Below, one piece after another: positions 50,406 to 60,000 of a stretch of 60,000 nt of DNA. Within the stretch, counting starts at the first letter, position 1, and each line of letters begins with the position of its first letter. The DNA comes from Tubiluchus corallicola (taxonomy: Eukaryota; Priapulida; Priapulimorpha; Priapulimorphida; Tubiluchidae). Made by a program: the position numbers and the translations under genes. The stretch lies in assembly GCA_030141605.1 (NCBI GenBank), contig JAQGDQ010000434.1, positions 64,001 through 124,000 on the forward strand, given 5' to 3'. The notes beneath the pieces were generated by a model that did not search any database, was not told the origin of the DNA, and saw only the letters and a list, made by a program, of their open reading frames with translations.

Positions 50406-52084
50406 AATTTTCTGCCACATCTTTTTTATATTACTTAGTTTACCATCTTTGTTACTTATAATGGCATGTAAACTAGTCTCTATAGGTATGAGATAATTAA
50501 TTATTTTGTATGTGAACAACTCCGCCGCAGCTCTTCCCACACGGATATGCATTTTGATGACTCGCAGATTTTTAAGCAAAAATAATGGTAGCTCCTTCGT
50601 TCCAGAATATAACTGACTGTACATTAGAATGCAGAAAATAAATAGGCTTAATTAAAGTGTGCTTTTAAGTCTAAGGTTTCATTTTATTTATTAAAAGCAA
50701 CCACAACAACCATTACAGCATAGCATTTTATGAATTGGTAATAACTCTTTGATTATGTACCAGTGGCGTAGTGGGAGGTTTGGCCGCTCCCTTCCTTAAA
50801 CGTAACACGGCTCTGACTGCTACACGACACTGACGCACTACATACGGCTTGATGAATGCTCTTGTTTTTTAAGACAGTGGCTGAGGTACAGTTCTGTGCT
50901 GAACTCTTCTCTGCGATACGCATGGATACGTGTTCGCAGCTATTTCTAGAACAAATATGTATTCGCACTTTGTGTGGCATTCACAAAACCTACGGATCTT
51001 ATTCATTTTATATCACCACTGACCTTGCTTCCCGCTAGGTGGCATTTCCACTTTAGAGACAACATACATAAATATAAAATGCAAGAGAGAAAACTTGTGA
51101 TTAAACAACTAACGGAGGCTTGTCAAGAGAGACAACTATGGGCAAAGAGCCTACCTATAGGCTTCTCCCTGTCGATATGTAATTTTAATATGAGCGAAGC
51201 GATTATGTTCTGTATGTATCCACTTTGCGATCTGTTTGACCACCGGATGGCTCCACATGTTTTTGTTAACTGTATGTTATGGCATCTTACAGTTAGAGCT
51301 ATCGGTAAAAATATTCTAATTTTATTTATTATCAACTATTTAGTGCACTGTTATAAGTTTTTTCGCTGTTGGTTTTCGTGTCTTGTCGTTAGTTTTTCAG
51401 AATTTTGTTCGTATCGTTCCTGTATTATTGCAAATGCCTAAAATTAAATTCCTTTCATTTGTATATTGAATAGCAGTCATGAATTCGTGTATTTCGTTCA
51501 TGTATCGTGTACTGGTAGCCTATTTGCTTTGGGATGGTTAGATGTTGAATAGCGGTAAGTCAGTCGGAAACACTTGACCCCAGGGAGAAATTTTAAATCT
51601 AAATTGCTCTAACAAAATAATATTGGCTTTTCGTCCATGCTTTGTTCTGGATTGTTATTGTAATGTTATTAGAACTCTGTGCATTTTAGGGTTATTCTGT
51701 TTTGAAAAGGGTAGGTGTATCTACCGTGTAAATTAAAAAAGAAATTTAATTTCATAAACTGTGTTAAATAATTAGCATCATAAAAGTATAGTGCTGAAAA
51801 ATTTGTTAGATGGCAATTGAAAATGGTGTAGGATTGAGAAAACCAAGCATCACAAGGGGGAGAACTTTACGTCTGTGACCTTAGACTTTGAAAGCTTCTG
51901 TTATAAATGTATGCATGAAATAAGTGTTCATGCTTATAGTAACCTTCCAAACCTCAATACCTAGGTTTGCAATGCTTGGTACTACCTTTATATTTTGATA
52001 GATTACAATAACACCACAGTTAAATTCTAAAATAAAAAATATATAGTATTTCTTCTTCATGTATATATATTATCTCTCTATAAT

Positions 52085-52315
52085 GCTAGGTGGTATAGTG
52101 TAGTAATAACGTGACCGCTTTCCATCTGGAATGTCATGAGTTCGATACTGCAGTTGGGTCATACCAAAAATAAACATGGTACTTGCAGTTATGGCGCATG
52201 GTATTTGTAGCAATGATAATCTCCATATGTAGGTGTAGTTTGTTATTTGCAGTCGTGGTATGCTTGTGTTGTCTGTTGAATTTAAGGCCAGCTTTAAATA
52301 AATAAATTAAAATAA
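52085..52315 (+). mobile_element. tRNA-derived SINE
   Basis: A-box TGGTATAGTGTAGT (52091) and B-box-like GAGTTCGATACT (52138) at tRNA spacing, followed by about 130 bases of unrelated body and a short AAATAAATAAATT tail. The tRNA fold is too degraded for a working tRNA. It lies about 340 bases upstream of ALG13. Confidence 0.65.
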
Positions 52316-52597
52316 ACAATGCATTTGATTTGAGGGCAAAGCTTTTGAGAAAATCATAATACATTATAATTAACATTTACATGTATAGCACTTAAATATT
52401 AACAATAATGTTAGTGAAATTATCCATATCAAGACATGAACATTGTGTTTTCAGACAATGTTATAACTTGTGTCAAATCTGTCTTTGTTCTTTGTTCATA
52501 TAATCATGCTTGGGTTTTACAATTATTGTCAATAAGCATTGACAGTAATGTGAAGTCATAAGTGCTTATAGTCTTTAATTGAACTACTTTTTTTCAG

Positions 52598-52653
52598 ATT
52601 GGTAGACGAAAAATGAAATTGCCACATTCATAAATTAACATTCGAGAATAGCC
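52598..52653 (+). promoter_or_regulatory. ALG13 5' UTR segment after a probable intron
   Basis: A strong acceptor (pyrimidine tract and TTTTTTTCAG ending at 52597) lies 56 bases before the ALG13 start codon, suggesting that an upstream noncoding exon is spliced here. That first exon and the promoter were not located. Confidence 0.5.
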
Positions 52654-53163
52654 ATGTCGACTGTAAAAATAGGTAAAACAGCATTTGTTACAGTTGGTAC
52701 CACATCATTTGACAAACTTGTGAAAACTGTCAGCTCACCAGCGATTTGTAAACGTTTACATGAACTTGGTTTTTCCAAATTGATCATACAGTGTGGTCAG
52801 GGAATTCATAAAGTTTCAGGTACACACAAGCACGGAGTTGACATAGAAACATATGATTTCAAAAAATGTATAGCAGATGATATTTCTTCAGCTGACCTAG
52901 TTATTAGTCACGCAGGAGCTGGAAGTATTTTTGAGACACTGGAAGCAAACAAAAGATTACTTGTTGTGATAAATGAGGATTTAATGCACAATCATCAGCT
53001 TGAACTCGCAGAAAAGTTACAAGAGGATAGATATTTGTTATGTACAACCTGTGATAAAATAGAAAGCTCGCTGTTGTTATTAGATTCTATGACTTTGGTA
53101 CCATATGCAAGTGCTAAGCCTGAGAAATTTGCTCGTTTGATTGATGAGTTGATGGGTTATTGA
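52654..53163 (+). CDS. ALG13: ALG13, UDP-GlcNAc transferase catalytic subunit
   Basis: ALG13 pairs with membrane-bound ALG14 on the cytosolic face of the ER and adds the second GlcNAc to dolichol-PP-GlcNAc in N-glycan assembly. The 169-residue product matches the short, single-domain ALG13 (about 165 residues). It shows FVTVGTTSFDKLV near the N-terminus, LIIQCGQG, the nucleotide-sugar signature DLVISHAGAGSIFETLEANK, then VVINEDLMHNHQLELAEKLQ and the C-terminal PEKFARLIDELMGY. There is no OTU or Tudor extension as in long vertebrate isoforms. The coding region is one exon. The start is the first ATG after a splice acceptor and gives full family length. No transmembrane segment is present, as expected. 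Confidence 0.96.
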   Translation: MSTVKIGKTAFVTVGTTSFDKLVKTVSSPAICKRLHELGFSKLIIQCGQGIHKVSGTHKHGVDIETYDFKKCIADDISSADLVISHAGAGSIFETLEANKRLLVVINEDLMHNHQLELAEKLQEDRYLLCTTCDKIESSLLLLDSMTLVPYASAKPEKFARLIDELMGY

Positions 53164-53536
53164 CTTAACTAAACATTTCAGTTCTTCGGCGATTTGATTC
53201 GCAATATAATTACAATATGTAGCTTTCACACATACTCTAAAACTTCGAAAGATTGTGTCACCATGCAGGAGCTATAAAATTAGCAGTTCACTCTTAATAT
53301 GGATAACTGAAATTAGTGAAACTTTCTGTTATCTGACTTATTTCCATGACTATCAGTAGTTCACTAAAATACAAAATGTAGAAGTAGTGTAATATGCTTT
53401 GGTCTAGATACTGTCAGAGCAGTAGGAGTAAATCTATTTTTCCTCTAGATATTAATGCTTTTTAGTTCATTTGTACACAAGTAATATAAATAGTTGAATT
53501 AAGTTTCAAACTTATATTGTACAATACCACTCTTAC

Positions 53537-53542
53537 AATAAA
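53537..53542 (+). terminator. ALG13 polyadenylation signal
   Basis: AATAAA 374 bases past the ALG13 stop, the first canonical signal downstream. It gives a 3' UTR of about 400 bases. Confidence 0.6.
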
Positions 53543-54268
53543 AGTCAAACAACACCTTTTTGACTTATGATTACCCAATGTTTCTCCTGCATTTGCTAGC
53601 TTGTTAGTTTTATTCTCATTCTTTTCTCCTGTTGTTTTAATTGAAGTACCTTATCTAGACAATTTTCACGGTGACACTTTGTTACCTGTACTACTGATAC
53701 TTGGTTACCCGATGAGATAGCTGCATTTATAGCCTCATGTAATGTCTTGGAACATTGTCTGCAATTCTACGGTCCGCAAAGCTGTACATATTGCGATATT
53801 CTCTTCTAAAAATGCACTAGTAATATAAAACAGTACAATTATTATACATTTTTGCTTCAGGACAGGCTACTAAATACTAGCCCTTTATATTGAATGAGAT
53901 CTATTTGCACCTGGTGCAAACTTTGCCCCAGCCTGTTGCCAAACCGGGGAGTATCCAGATGAAATTGTCCCATGGGCTTGAATTTCACTGTACAGTGTTT
54001 AGTATCTGCATATAGGCTTCAATGTTAACAAGTGAGAAACTGCTAGCTAGACATTGGTAAGAAAGTTAGATTGTTTTAAACAAGTAGAAAAAATTAATCA
54101 TTGGAAATATGAATAAAACACATAAAACATTCATTTATATGATTTAATCTGCATTTATTTTTGCATGTGGCACGTATCTCAGTTCTATGGAAGCCTTGGC
54201 TTCTTTTAACGATGTTTTGCTTGGCGTCGCCTTTTTTTGAAATGCATTGCAATTTCAAACATCGCTCC

Positions 54269-54596
54269 TAAAGATTAGCATTCTGTACCAATAAGAGAAT
54301 TGAACCGAATGTGTGACTTTCGCATTCAAATTGAACTTGAAAGATTTTCGAACCATAATTAAAAAATAGTCTTACAAAGATCATGCATATTACTCTATTT
54401 TGTTCGGCAGTAAACCACTAATAATTCGTTTAAAAATTGTGCACTCAAAGAACAGCTAAATTCTGCTAATTGCAAGATGTTTAAGACATTTTAATGATGA
54501 AGAACATGTGCAGTTGAAGTGCTGAATTATTCGAATCTATATTTTTAGGTTTGAATCGAATTCGTTCGAACTTGAATGTTCGTTGCTCACCTTAAC
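54269..54596 (-). mobile_element. hAT-like MITE, copy B
   Basis: Related along its whole length to copy A at 54825-55183, but in the opposite orientation. Shared words are TTAGCATTCT or GAGCATTCT, GTCTTACAAAGATCATGCAT, ATTACTC, CCACTAATAATT, TGAAGTGCTGAAT, ATTCGAATCTATA and a GTTGCTCACC end. It is non-coding and more decayed at its left end than copy A. Confidence 0.7.
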
Positions 54597-54824
54597 TCTA
54601 AAGCTGAGCTCTATCTTACATTCATTACCACTGAAAGTAAAATGTACTCATTCTTTACTTCCTTTGATCCTCCAAACATATATAGGTTCCCTTTCTAAGG
54701 CTACTCGAACACTCGATGCTCATACCATACCATACCGCCACTCTTAAACAGGAAGAGTTATATAGGTTGATCGAGCGGGCTCATTGTAATCCCATATTTC
54801 GTATCTAAATACCTATCCAGTTTG

Positions 54825-55183
54825 TAGGGGTAAGCATCGAACGTTTGAATTCGATTCGAACGAGTTTTTTTAGTTCGAATTGAATTCTAAACTAAAACTA
54901 TAGATTCGAATGATTCAGCACTTCAATCACATACGTTCTTTACCATTTAATTGTTTGAAACATTGTGCAATTCCCATAATTTAGCAGTGATTTCTGTGTA
55001 CAATTTTAAACAAATTATTAGTGGTTTTACTGCACAACAAACACGAGTAATATGCATGATCTTTGTAAGACTAATTTTTACTTCGAAAACTCATTTGAAA
55101 ATATTTCAATCTCTATTCGAATTCGAAATACTGAAGTTCGGTTTGATTCGAGTTCGCTTTCTTTTAGAGAATGCTCACCCCTA
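54825..55183 (+). mobile_element. hAT-like MITE, copy A
   Basis: Ends are TAGGGGTAAGCA and TGCTCACCCCTA, inverted with one mismatch, as in many hAT elements. The flanking octamers CCAGTTTG and CTAGCTTA agree at 5 of 8 bases, possibly a decayed 8-bp target duplication. At 359 bp it has no coding capacity. Its right end abuts the region of a LINE fragment. Confidence 0.7.
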
Positions 55184-55279
55184 CTAGCTTAATTTTGAAA
55201 TTGTTCACTAACAAGACTTTGTCACTAATGCTTTACTGTATATTGTTTTTATATGAGACAAATAAAAAATCAATTCAGT

Positions 55280-55567
55280 TCAATATATTTCACTTCCTAA
55301 CCACTCTTTTCGTGAAAAAATATTTTCTGCAGTCCAATTTAGCTCTATATTTAAAAGTTTTAAGCAAGTGCCCTCTGGTTCTGCCATCATTTGACAGTGT
55401 AAGCAGTTTTTCCTTTCAACGCCATCTAACTCACGCATAATTTTATACGTTTGTGTCAAGTCTCGTCTATGTCTGCTCAACTCTAAAGTTGTAAGTGAGC
55501 ATTTTTTAAGCCTCTCTTGAAACAATGATGTAACAACAGATATATTGGACATGTTACAAATAAACAT
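55280..55567 (-). pseudogene. LINE reverse-transcriptase C-terminal fragment
   Basis: The minus-strand frame reads SLFQERLKKCSLTTLELSRH, then RRDLTQTYKIM and, at the end, FSRKEW. This matches the conserved tail after the reverse transcriptase in CR1/Jockey-type LINEs (pattern YEERLxxLxLxTLExRRxRGDLIxxYKI). No RT core precedes it, so it is a short 5'-truncated relic, unrelated to the LINE in WDR35. Confidence 0.65.
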
Positions 55568-56700
55568 TTATGTAACAGACCAGTTCATGGCGGTCGCGCA
55601 AAGGCGCAAAAATACTCTTTACTTTATTGTGCTAATGAAGATAACTCACATTGATATTTAAGTATGTGCAAATCGCTATGTTGCTGTGCATGTTGCAAAC
55701 TCTTCTGTCAATTGAATTTCTCAACTCTGTTTGTCTAAATGGGTAAAATATGTTTGCTTTTCTTGATGTGGCTAAAAATTAATTCATTAGGGTATTTACG
55801 CTAACGGTAGTCAGTACGTCGTAAGACGTTTTAATTGCGCCTAGCTGTGTTTCTATTCCATGCCCACACACATGAATCAAAACGGCTGAAACTGAAATGG
55901 CTGACCGCTACTGCGTGGTACTTCAATGAATAACATTATAGATATGTATAATCAACACGTTACTGTGCTTGGTCCTGATTTACAGATAGGTACCATACGT
56001 AGACAATGTATCAGTGCAAAAACGGTAGGAAAGCTGCCGAGAATTTTAGAGGAATAGAAACAAAAAAATGTCTTAATTTAAAAATGCAAAATAAAACAAA
56101 ATACAGAAGAATTAGTAATGACTGTAAAGAATGGCTAATTAGAGAAACTACTGAGTGTAAGTGTCTATCTAGTGATTAGTTCAATACTGAGATTAATTCA
56201 ATTCAATTTTATTTTCTCAACAGCAGTTAGAATTCAATATAATTATTTTTACATTTCATTGCAACTGAGAAGGAGCAGCGAGAGACCTATTGGTCACTTG
56301 ATCAGCTGCCCTTTATTAAAAATACAAGTTTACTTACAGACGCATGACAGTTTTTAGGTGTTTTTATATAAAAAAAACATTATAGTATTAAAAATAAGTT
56401 TGGTATTAAATTAAGTACTAAGTAGCAGAAATGTATGTTTAATCTAGTCAAATTTTTAAAGGGCAGAAAAATAGTAAGCGAGAATTGCTTGAGAATTAAT
56501 TATGAGGTTACGTTTTGAAAAGTAATAATAGTTGTACTATATGCATAAATTCATGGTAAAACAGAAACAGTAATGTCAAGATACAATACAAAAAAAAATC
56601 AATAAATATATTTCATATCAAATGAAAGCAAAAAACAAACAAAGTTCTTAAAGGCAATCAAAAATTATGGAGTAATAAAAGGATTACATCAAACAAAATG

Positions 56701-56965
56701 CAATTCAACTCAAAGTAAAAAGAAGTTATCGTAAGCAAAGCAAAACAGAATTCAACTTAAAGCAAAAAATTATATCAAGCAAAAGCGACAAAAAATCTAC
56801 TCAAAGCAAAAACACAATTCAACTCAGAATAAAAGAAAGTTATCAGAAGCAATGCAAAATGGAATTTAACTTATAACAAAAAATTATATCAAACAAAAGC
56901 AACAAAATCAAACTCAAAGCGAAAATTTTATAAAGCAAACGCAATTCAACTGAAAGTTATCATCT
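56701..56965. repeat. A-rich tandem repeat, unit about 114-127 bp
   Basis: CAATTCAACT starts units at 56701, 56815 and 56942. Each contains AAAAAATTATATCAA and AAAGCAAAA motifs. Two full copies and one partial copy are seen, imperfectly conserved. Confidence 0.7.
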
Positions 56966-57021
56966 GATATTTGAAAAAAGAATACCCCATTAAATCACTT
57001 GTCATTGTGCGCATGTTATCG

Positions 57022-57667
57022 AGTTTAAATTTTCATATTAAGTGGTTCCTCTCGCTATTTAATGTGTAGCTCCATGCTTTGTAGTTATGTTAATGTAAAC
57101 AAATCTATGTAACTAAACACGTGAAAGATGTGGCTAGGGAATCATTTGTGACTTCTACTGTGTGCAAGTTTTTTACTTCATCTTGTATCCAATAGATAGC
57201 AGCACCTTCGGTAGCATTTGCTGTTAGTAGACAGGATGCTGCGACTTTTTCCTATGCAGCACCACCTCGTACGTCGTTTTGCTGTCGTGACAATTTAGAT
57301 CAATCCTGTCGTGGCAGTCGTCCTGAGGTGGGCCACTTTTCAGCAGTTTAAATTTTCATATTAAGTGGTTCCTCTCGCTATTTAATGTGTAGCTCCATGC
57401 TTTGTAGTTATGTTAACGTAAACAAATCTGTGTAACTAAACACGTGAAAGATGTGGCTAGGGAATCATTTGTGACTTCTACTGTGTGCAAGTTTTTTACT
57501 TCATCTTGTATCCAATAGATAGCAGCACCTTCGGTAGCATTTGCTGTTAGTAGACAGGATGCTGCGACTTTTTCCTATGCAGCACCACCTCGTACGTCGT
57601 TTTGCTGTCGTGACAATTTAGATCAATCCTGTCGTGGCAGTCGTCCTGAGGTGGGCCACTTTTCAGC
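57022..57667. repeat. 323-bp tandem duplication, two differences
   Basis: Copy 1 is 57022-57344 and copy 2 is 57345-57667, head to tail. I see only two substitutions (GTTAATG/GTTAACG and AATCTATG/AATCTGTG), so identity is over 99%. The unit has no clear coding content. It lies about 0.65 kb upstream of the MCRS1 start codon. Confidence 0.92.
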
Positions 57668-57787
57668 AAACCTGCTATGCTGTGCCATTCCACTGCAGCA
57701 CAGCCCACATTTTTACTCATAGTGATGACACCTATGGTTCTACACTCTCTATGAAGCCTATTGAGCATCCTGTAGTGTTATATTAGA

Positions 57788-57840
57788 TATCTGCCTTCCT
57801 AATGTCTGTAAGAAACAACAGGCACATTATGGTTATAAAT
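57788..57840. repeat. Short repeat related to 50349-50405
   Basis: CTGCCTTCCTAATGTCT followed by AACAACAGGC, aligning with the earlier copy with scattered changes. Probably the same old retroelement end. Confidence 0.4.
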
Positions 57841-58311
57841 CAGTGGTGTACTTGCTAGTTCTAAATCTGAATACACACCAGCAAGTAGTGAGCCTATTAA
57901 AAATTGTATAAATTAAACTTCCACTTATCAATACATATTTAAAAAAAGTTTTATTAATGAGATTAATGCAATGAATAACATATAATTGTTTCTCCTAGCT
58001 TATTATGAGAAATGGTTTTAAAACAGGATCACTCAGAATTTTTTCATAAACCTGGAGTGAGTTTATTTAACACTTGTGAAATTTTGTTTATAATGCAAAA
58101 ACAGAACGTTAGATTTGCCCTTGCAACATTATGATAATCTTTCATTGCCTAGCTGAGATAATTGAGAACACTCGAATGTTTAATGTATTTTTATGGAATT
58201 TGAGAAATTTATTGTATTGACTAATGTGAATATTGTTTTTATTTATCTGTTCAGTTTATCATACATATTTATGCATGTAGTTATTATTGGTGAGCTGACT
58301 TACACACAGTA

Positions 58312-60000
58312 ATGATGTCATCTCTAGAGAATTCACCACTTTCTAAGGATTTTGTTAACCCTGAATCATCGGCAAACATTGCTGAAGAACCTGAAGGTGT
58401 AGAGTTTACTGCAAATTCCCCACAGAAAAGCTGCCAAGAAGAACAAAGTCAGGAAGTTCAAACAGGTGTGTAAGTTTCACTTCTTCCTCACTCTTGCCAG
58501 AATCATCATCACGTAGTTATTCTATCAGAAAAGCTCTTATTTTTTGTATTTAATTTCAGAATTTGAAGACATTTTTATTGTATCGGCAACTGTTGCTAAT
58601 AATGAACATTTTATTAAAAAGCTGGCTTATAAAATGTTACATGCATATCTTACAAATTATATGTATATGTTGCAAATAAGTTTAAAGTTCAGAATCCTGT
58701 TAATTCAAAAGATGAGTAAAAAGGACTGTACGGAGGTTCCTGTAGTCACTCATGAAATAGGTATCGATATATAAAGGTCATAAAGTAACAAACCTGATTG
58801 ACAAACCTTGGTAAAAATAAACATATGTAATCAACTTGTCTGTCATACAAACATAATCAACATTTGTCATTCACATTTATTATTAAGTGGTATGTACACA
58901 AATCAGTTGCTCCCTGTTGTGAATGATGTGTAGTTTTCAGTTCAAGTTCATGTATTTATTTCTAGATGCTTCTCGTTTATCAACCACTGCTGCATCAGGC
59001 GTACCGATGGTCGATGCACCGACCTTGTCACCTACGACAGTTACGGTTGCTGTTTCGGCTTTAGCAGCTTCAAGACCAACACGTCCAGTTAGACGTCCTC
59101 CTCCTACTGTTCACTTACCGCCACTAAGAAGAGCTTCATCAAGAACAATTAAGAAAAGGAAATTTGATGATGAGTTGGTGGAGAGTAGTCTTGTAAAAGT
59201 AGCACCGTATGTAGTTATATTGTTTTTCCAGTTTTCCTATAGTCATTATCAAACCACCATCTTAGCTGACTCTACATTGCCAAATAAAAGAAATAACGAG
59301 TGAACAAGTAATTACTATATAGACATCTTTTAATCGGTGCCGACATTAAAGCAACAACTTTTGCAATTAACAAGACCATCTGCAATGAGCAAACAATTAT
59401 TTCTATGCCGCACGCATCAAAAGATATGAAAACAGGTATAAGCAAATGTACTTCAATTGTTTACATAAAAAGCGCAAAAAATACCCGAAGTAATCAACAA
59501 ACATCAATCAAGAAACATCAGCCACATTGTGCAACTAACCACTATGTTACATTCGTCATTGATAACAGCTCATACCTGCTATGAGGGAAATATTTTCTGC
59601 TTGAGTAATCATTTGCACTGTGGCCTAAGTACACAACCATATAACCAGGTAGTTAAGTTCCAGTGGTAGGGAAGACATCTGATTGTTTAACTGGCTTGAA
59701 GTTTTTTTAATAAAAAGATCTTGTAGTTACTACTGTTTCTTTCATTTGGCAACTTGGATACCTATCTCACTCTGTGCTAAATAATCGTGCTAAAATGGCT
59801 ACTTTAATTAACACTGAATTCACAAATACTGTTGGAAAAGTATTTTCAATGTATTTCAATAGTGTTTTCTTGGTTTTTCTATGCAAAATACTCGCATATT
59901 GTTGTTTTACTAATGGTTTTTCTTATTTATGTAAATAACAAGTTATTACTTCTTTAGCAAATAATTTAAATAATCGATTTTGTTTTGTTTTAGTGGTGTT
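58312..60000 (+). CDS. MCRS1: MCRS1 (microspherule protein 1), first coding exons, cut by window end
   Basis: MCRS1 is a nuclear FHA-domain protein of the INO80 and NSL/MOF chromatin complexes, also linked to spindle minus ends. Exons are 58312-58465 (MMSSLENSPLSKDFV onward), 58966-59206 and a third beginning at 59994 after a TTTTAG acceptor. Phases agree (1, then 2). The diagnostic piece is SSRTIKKRKFDDELVESSLV in exon 2, nearly the vertebrate SSR.IKRKKFDDELVESSLAK; a Pro/Thr/Ala-rich stretch precedes it. The FHA domain and most of the protein lie beyond the window. Two ATGs stand in tandem at the start and either could be used. The first exon's low-complexity acidic sequence is not itself diagnostic, so its membership rests on frame and splice fit. 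Confidence 0.85.
58560..58774 (+). CDS. Possible alternative terminal exon of MCRS1
   Basis: After a good acceptor (TTTAATTTCAG ending 58559) the frame stays open from MCRS1 exon 1 (phase 1) for 70 codons, to TAA at 58772-58774. AATAAA follows at 58816-58821. Splicing exon 1 to it would give a protein of about 122 residues without the MCRS1 core. The amino-acid sequence (EFEDIFIVSATVANNEH and on) is not recognised. This is inference from signals only. Confidence 0.3.

Larger units (their letters stand above)
48486..52653. other. Intergenic region between divergent RIM and ALG13
   Basis: Contains the promoters and 5' UTRs of RIM (leftward) and ALG13 (rightward), which I cannot place exactly. 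The first 550 bases beyond the RIM start have more G, C and CpG than the rest. hAT-like debris, a SINE, a short retroelement-like end and one orphan open frame are listed separately. The remaining open frames look random. Confidence 0.6.
53560..58311. other. Intergenic region between ALG13 and MCRS1
   Basis: No host exon seen. It holds two inverted hAT-like MITEs, a LINE fragment, an A-rich tandem repeat, a 323-bp tandem duplication and, near its right edge, the MCRS1 promoter. The part at 53560-54260 shows nothing recognisable. Confidence 0.6.

Noticed and set aside
50761-50780. Transposon terminus CAGTGGCGTAGTGGGAGG
   Set aside because: Looks like a common DNA-transposon end, but no inverted partner (CCTACGCCACTG-like) was found downstream.
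50974-51441. 155-residue open frame on the plus strand
   Set aside because: Composition is Phe, Cys and Ile rich as in translated AT-rich DNA; no recognisable motif, and no splice or poly(A) context that fits.
57547-57768. 73-residue minus-strand frame over the tandem duplication edge
   Set aside because: No known domain; half of it is the duplicated unit and no splice or start context supports it.

Overview
The window is nuclear DNA from an AT-rich animal genome. Its genes are split by many GT-AG introns, and the spaces between exons are full of decayed transposons and simple repeats. It contains RIM, an animal synaptic active-zone gene, and the cilium gene WDR35/IFT121, so this is a bilaterian. 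The RIM sequence reads most like those of protostome invertebrates, perhaps an arthropod, but I cannot name the species. No prokaryotic features, rRNA genes, intact tRNA genes or CRISPR arrays were seen.

Layout: (1) 17-11625, plus strand: the C-terminal half (14 exons, about 563 residues) of WDR35/IFT121. One intron holds a broken APE-type LINE in antisense; other introns hold a MITE with target-site duplication and a tRNA-derived SINE. (2) 11626-15631: convergent 3' ends of WDR35 and RIM. (3) 15632-48485, minus strand: a complete RIM gene, at least 22 coding exons, about 1566 residues. It has an N-terminal Rab-binding helix and zinc finger, a 1.56-kb charged linker exon, PDZ, C2A, a Ser-rich linker with an RxLPxxP motif, and C2B. 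Two exons just before the PDZ domain look mutually exclusive, one PDZ intron uses a GC donor, and a perfect 70-bp palindrome lies in a late intron. The 9.7-kb first intron holds trinucleotide and minisatellite islands and a 2-kb TTAA-flanked transposon with arms over 500 bp long. (4) 48486-52653: upstream region of RIM with hAT-like debris and a SINE. (5) 52654-53163, plus strand: ALG13 as one uninterrupted 169-residue coding exon. (6) 53164-58311: intergenic, with two inverted hAT-like MITEs, a LINE C-terminal fragment, an A-rich tandem repeat and a nearly perfect 323-bp tandem duplication. (7) 58312-60000, plus strand: the first coding exons of MCRS1, with a possible alternative short terminal exon.

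The four host genes serve unrelated processes: cilium transport, synaptic vesicle release, N-glycosylation and chromatin regulation. Nothing suggests they act together. I found no convincing new multi-gene system. The most interesting signals are the RIM alternative exons, the palindrome abutting a copied splice donor, and the long-arm TTAA element. Exon boundaries were read by eye from splice signals, reading frame and remembered family sequence. Nothing was aligned or searched.
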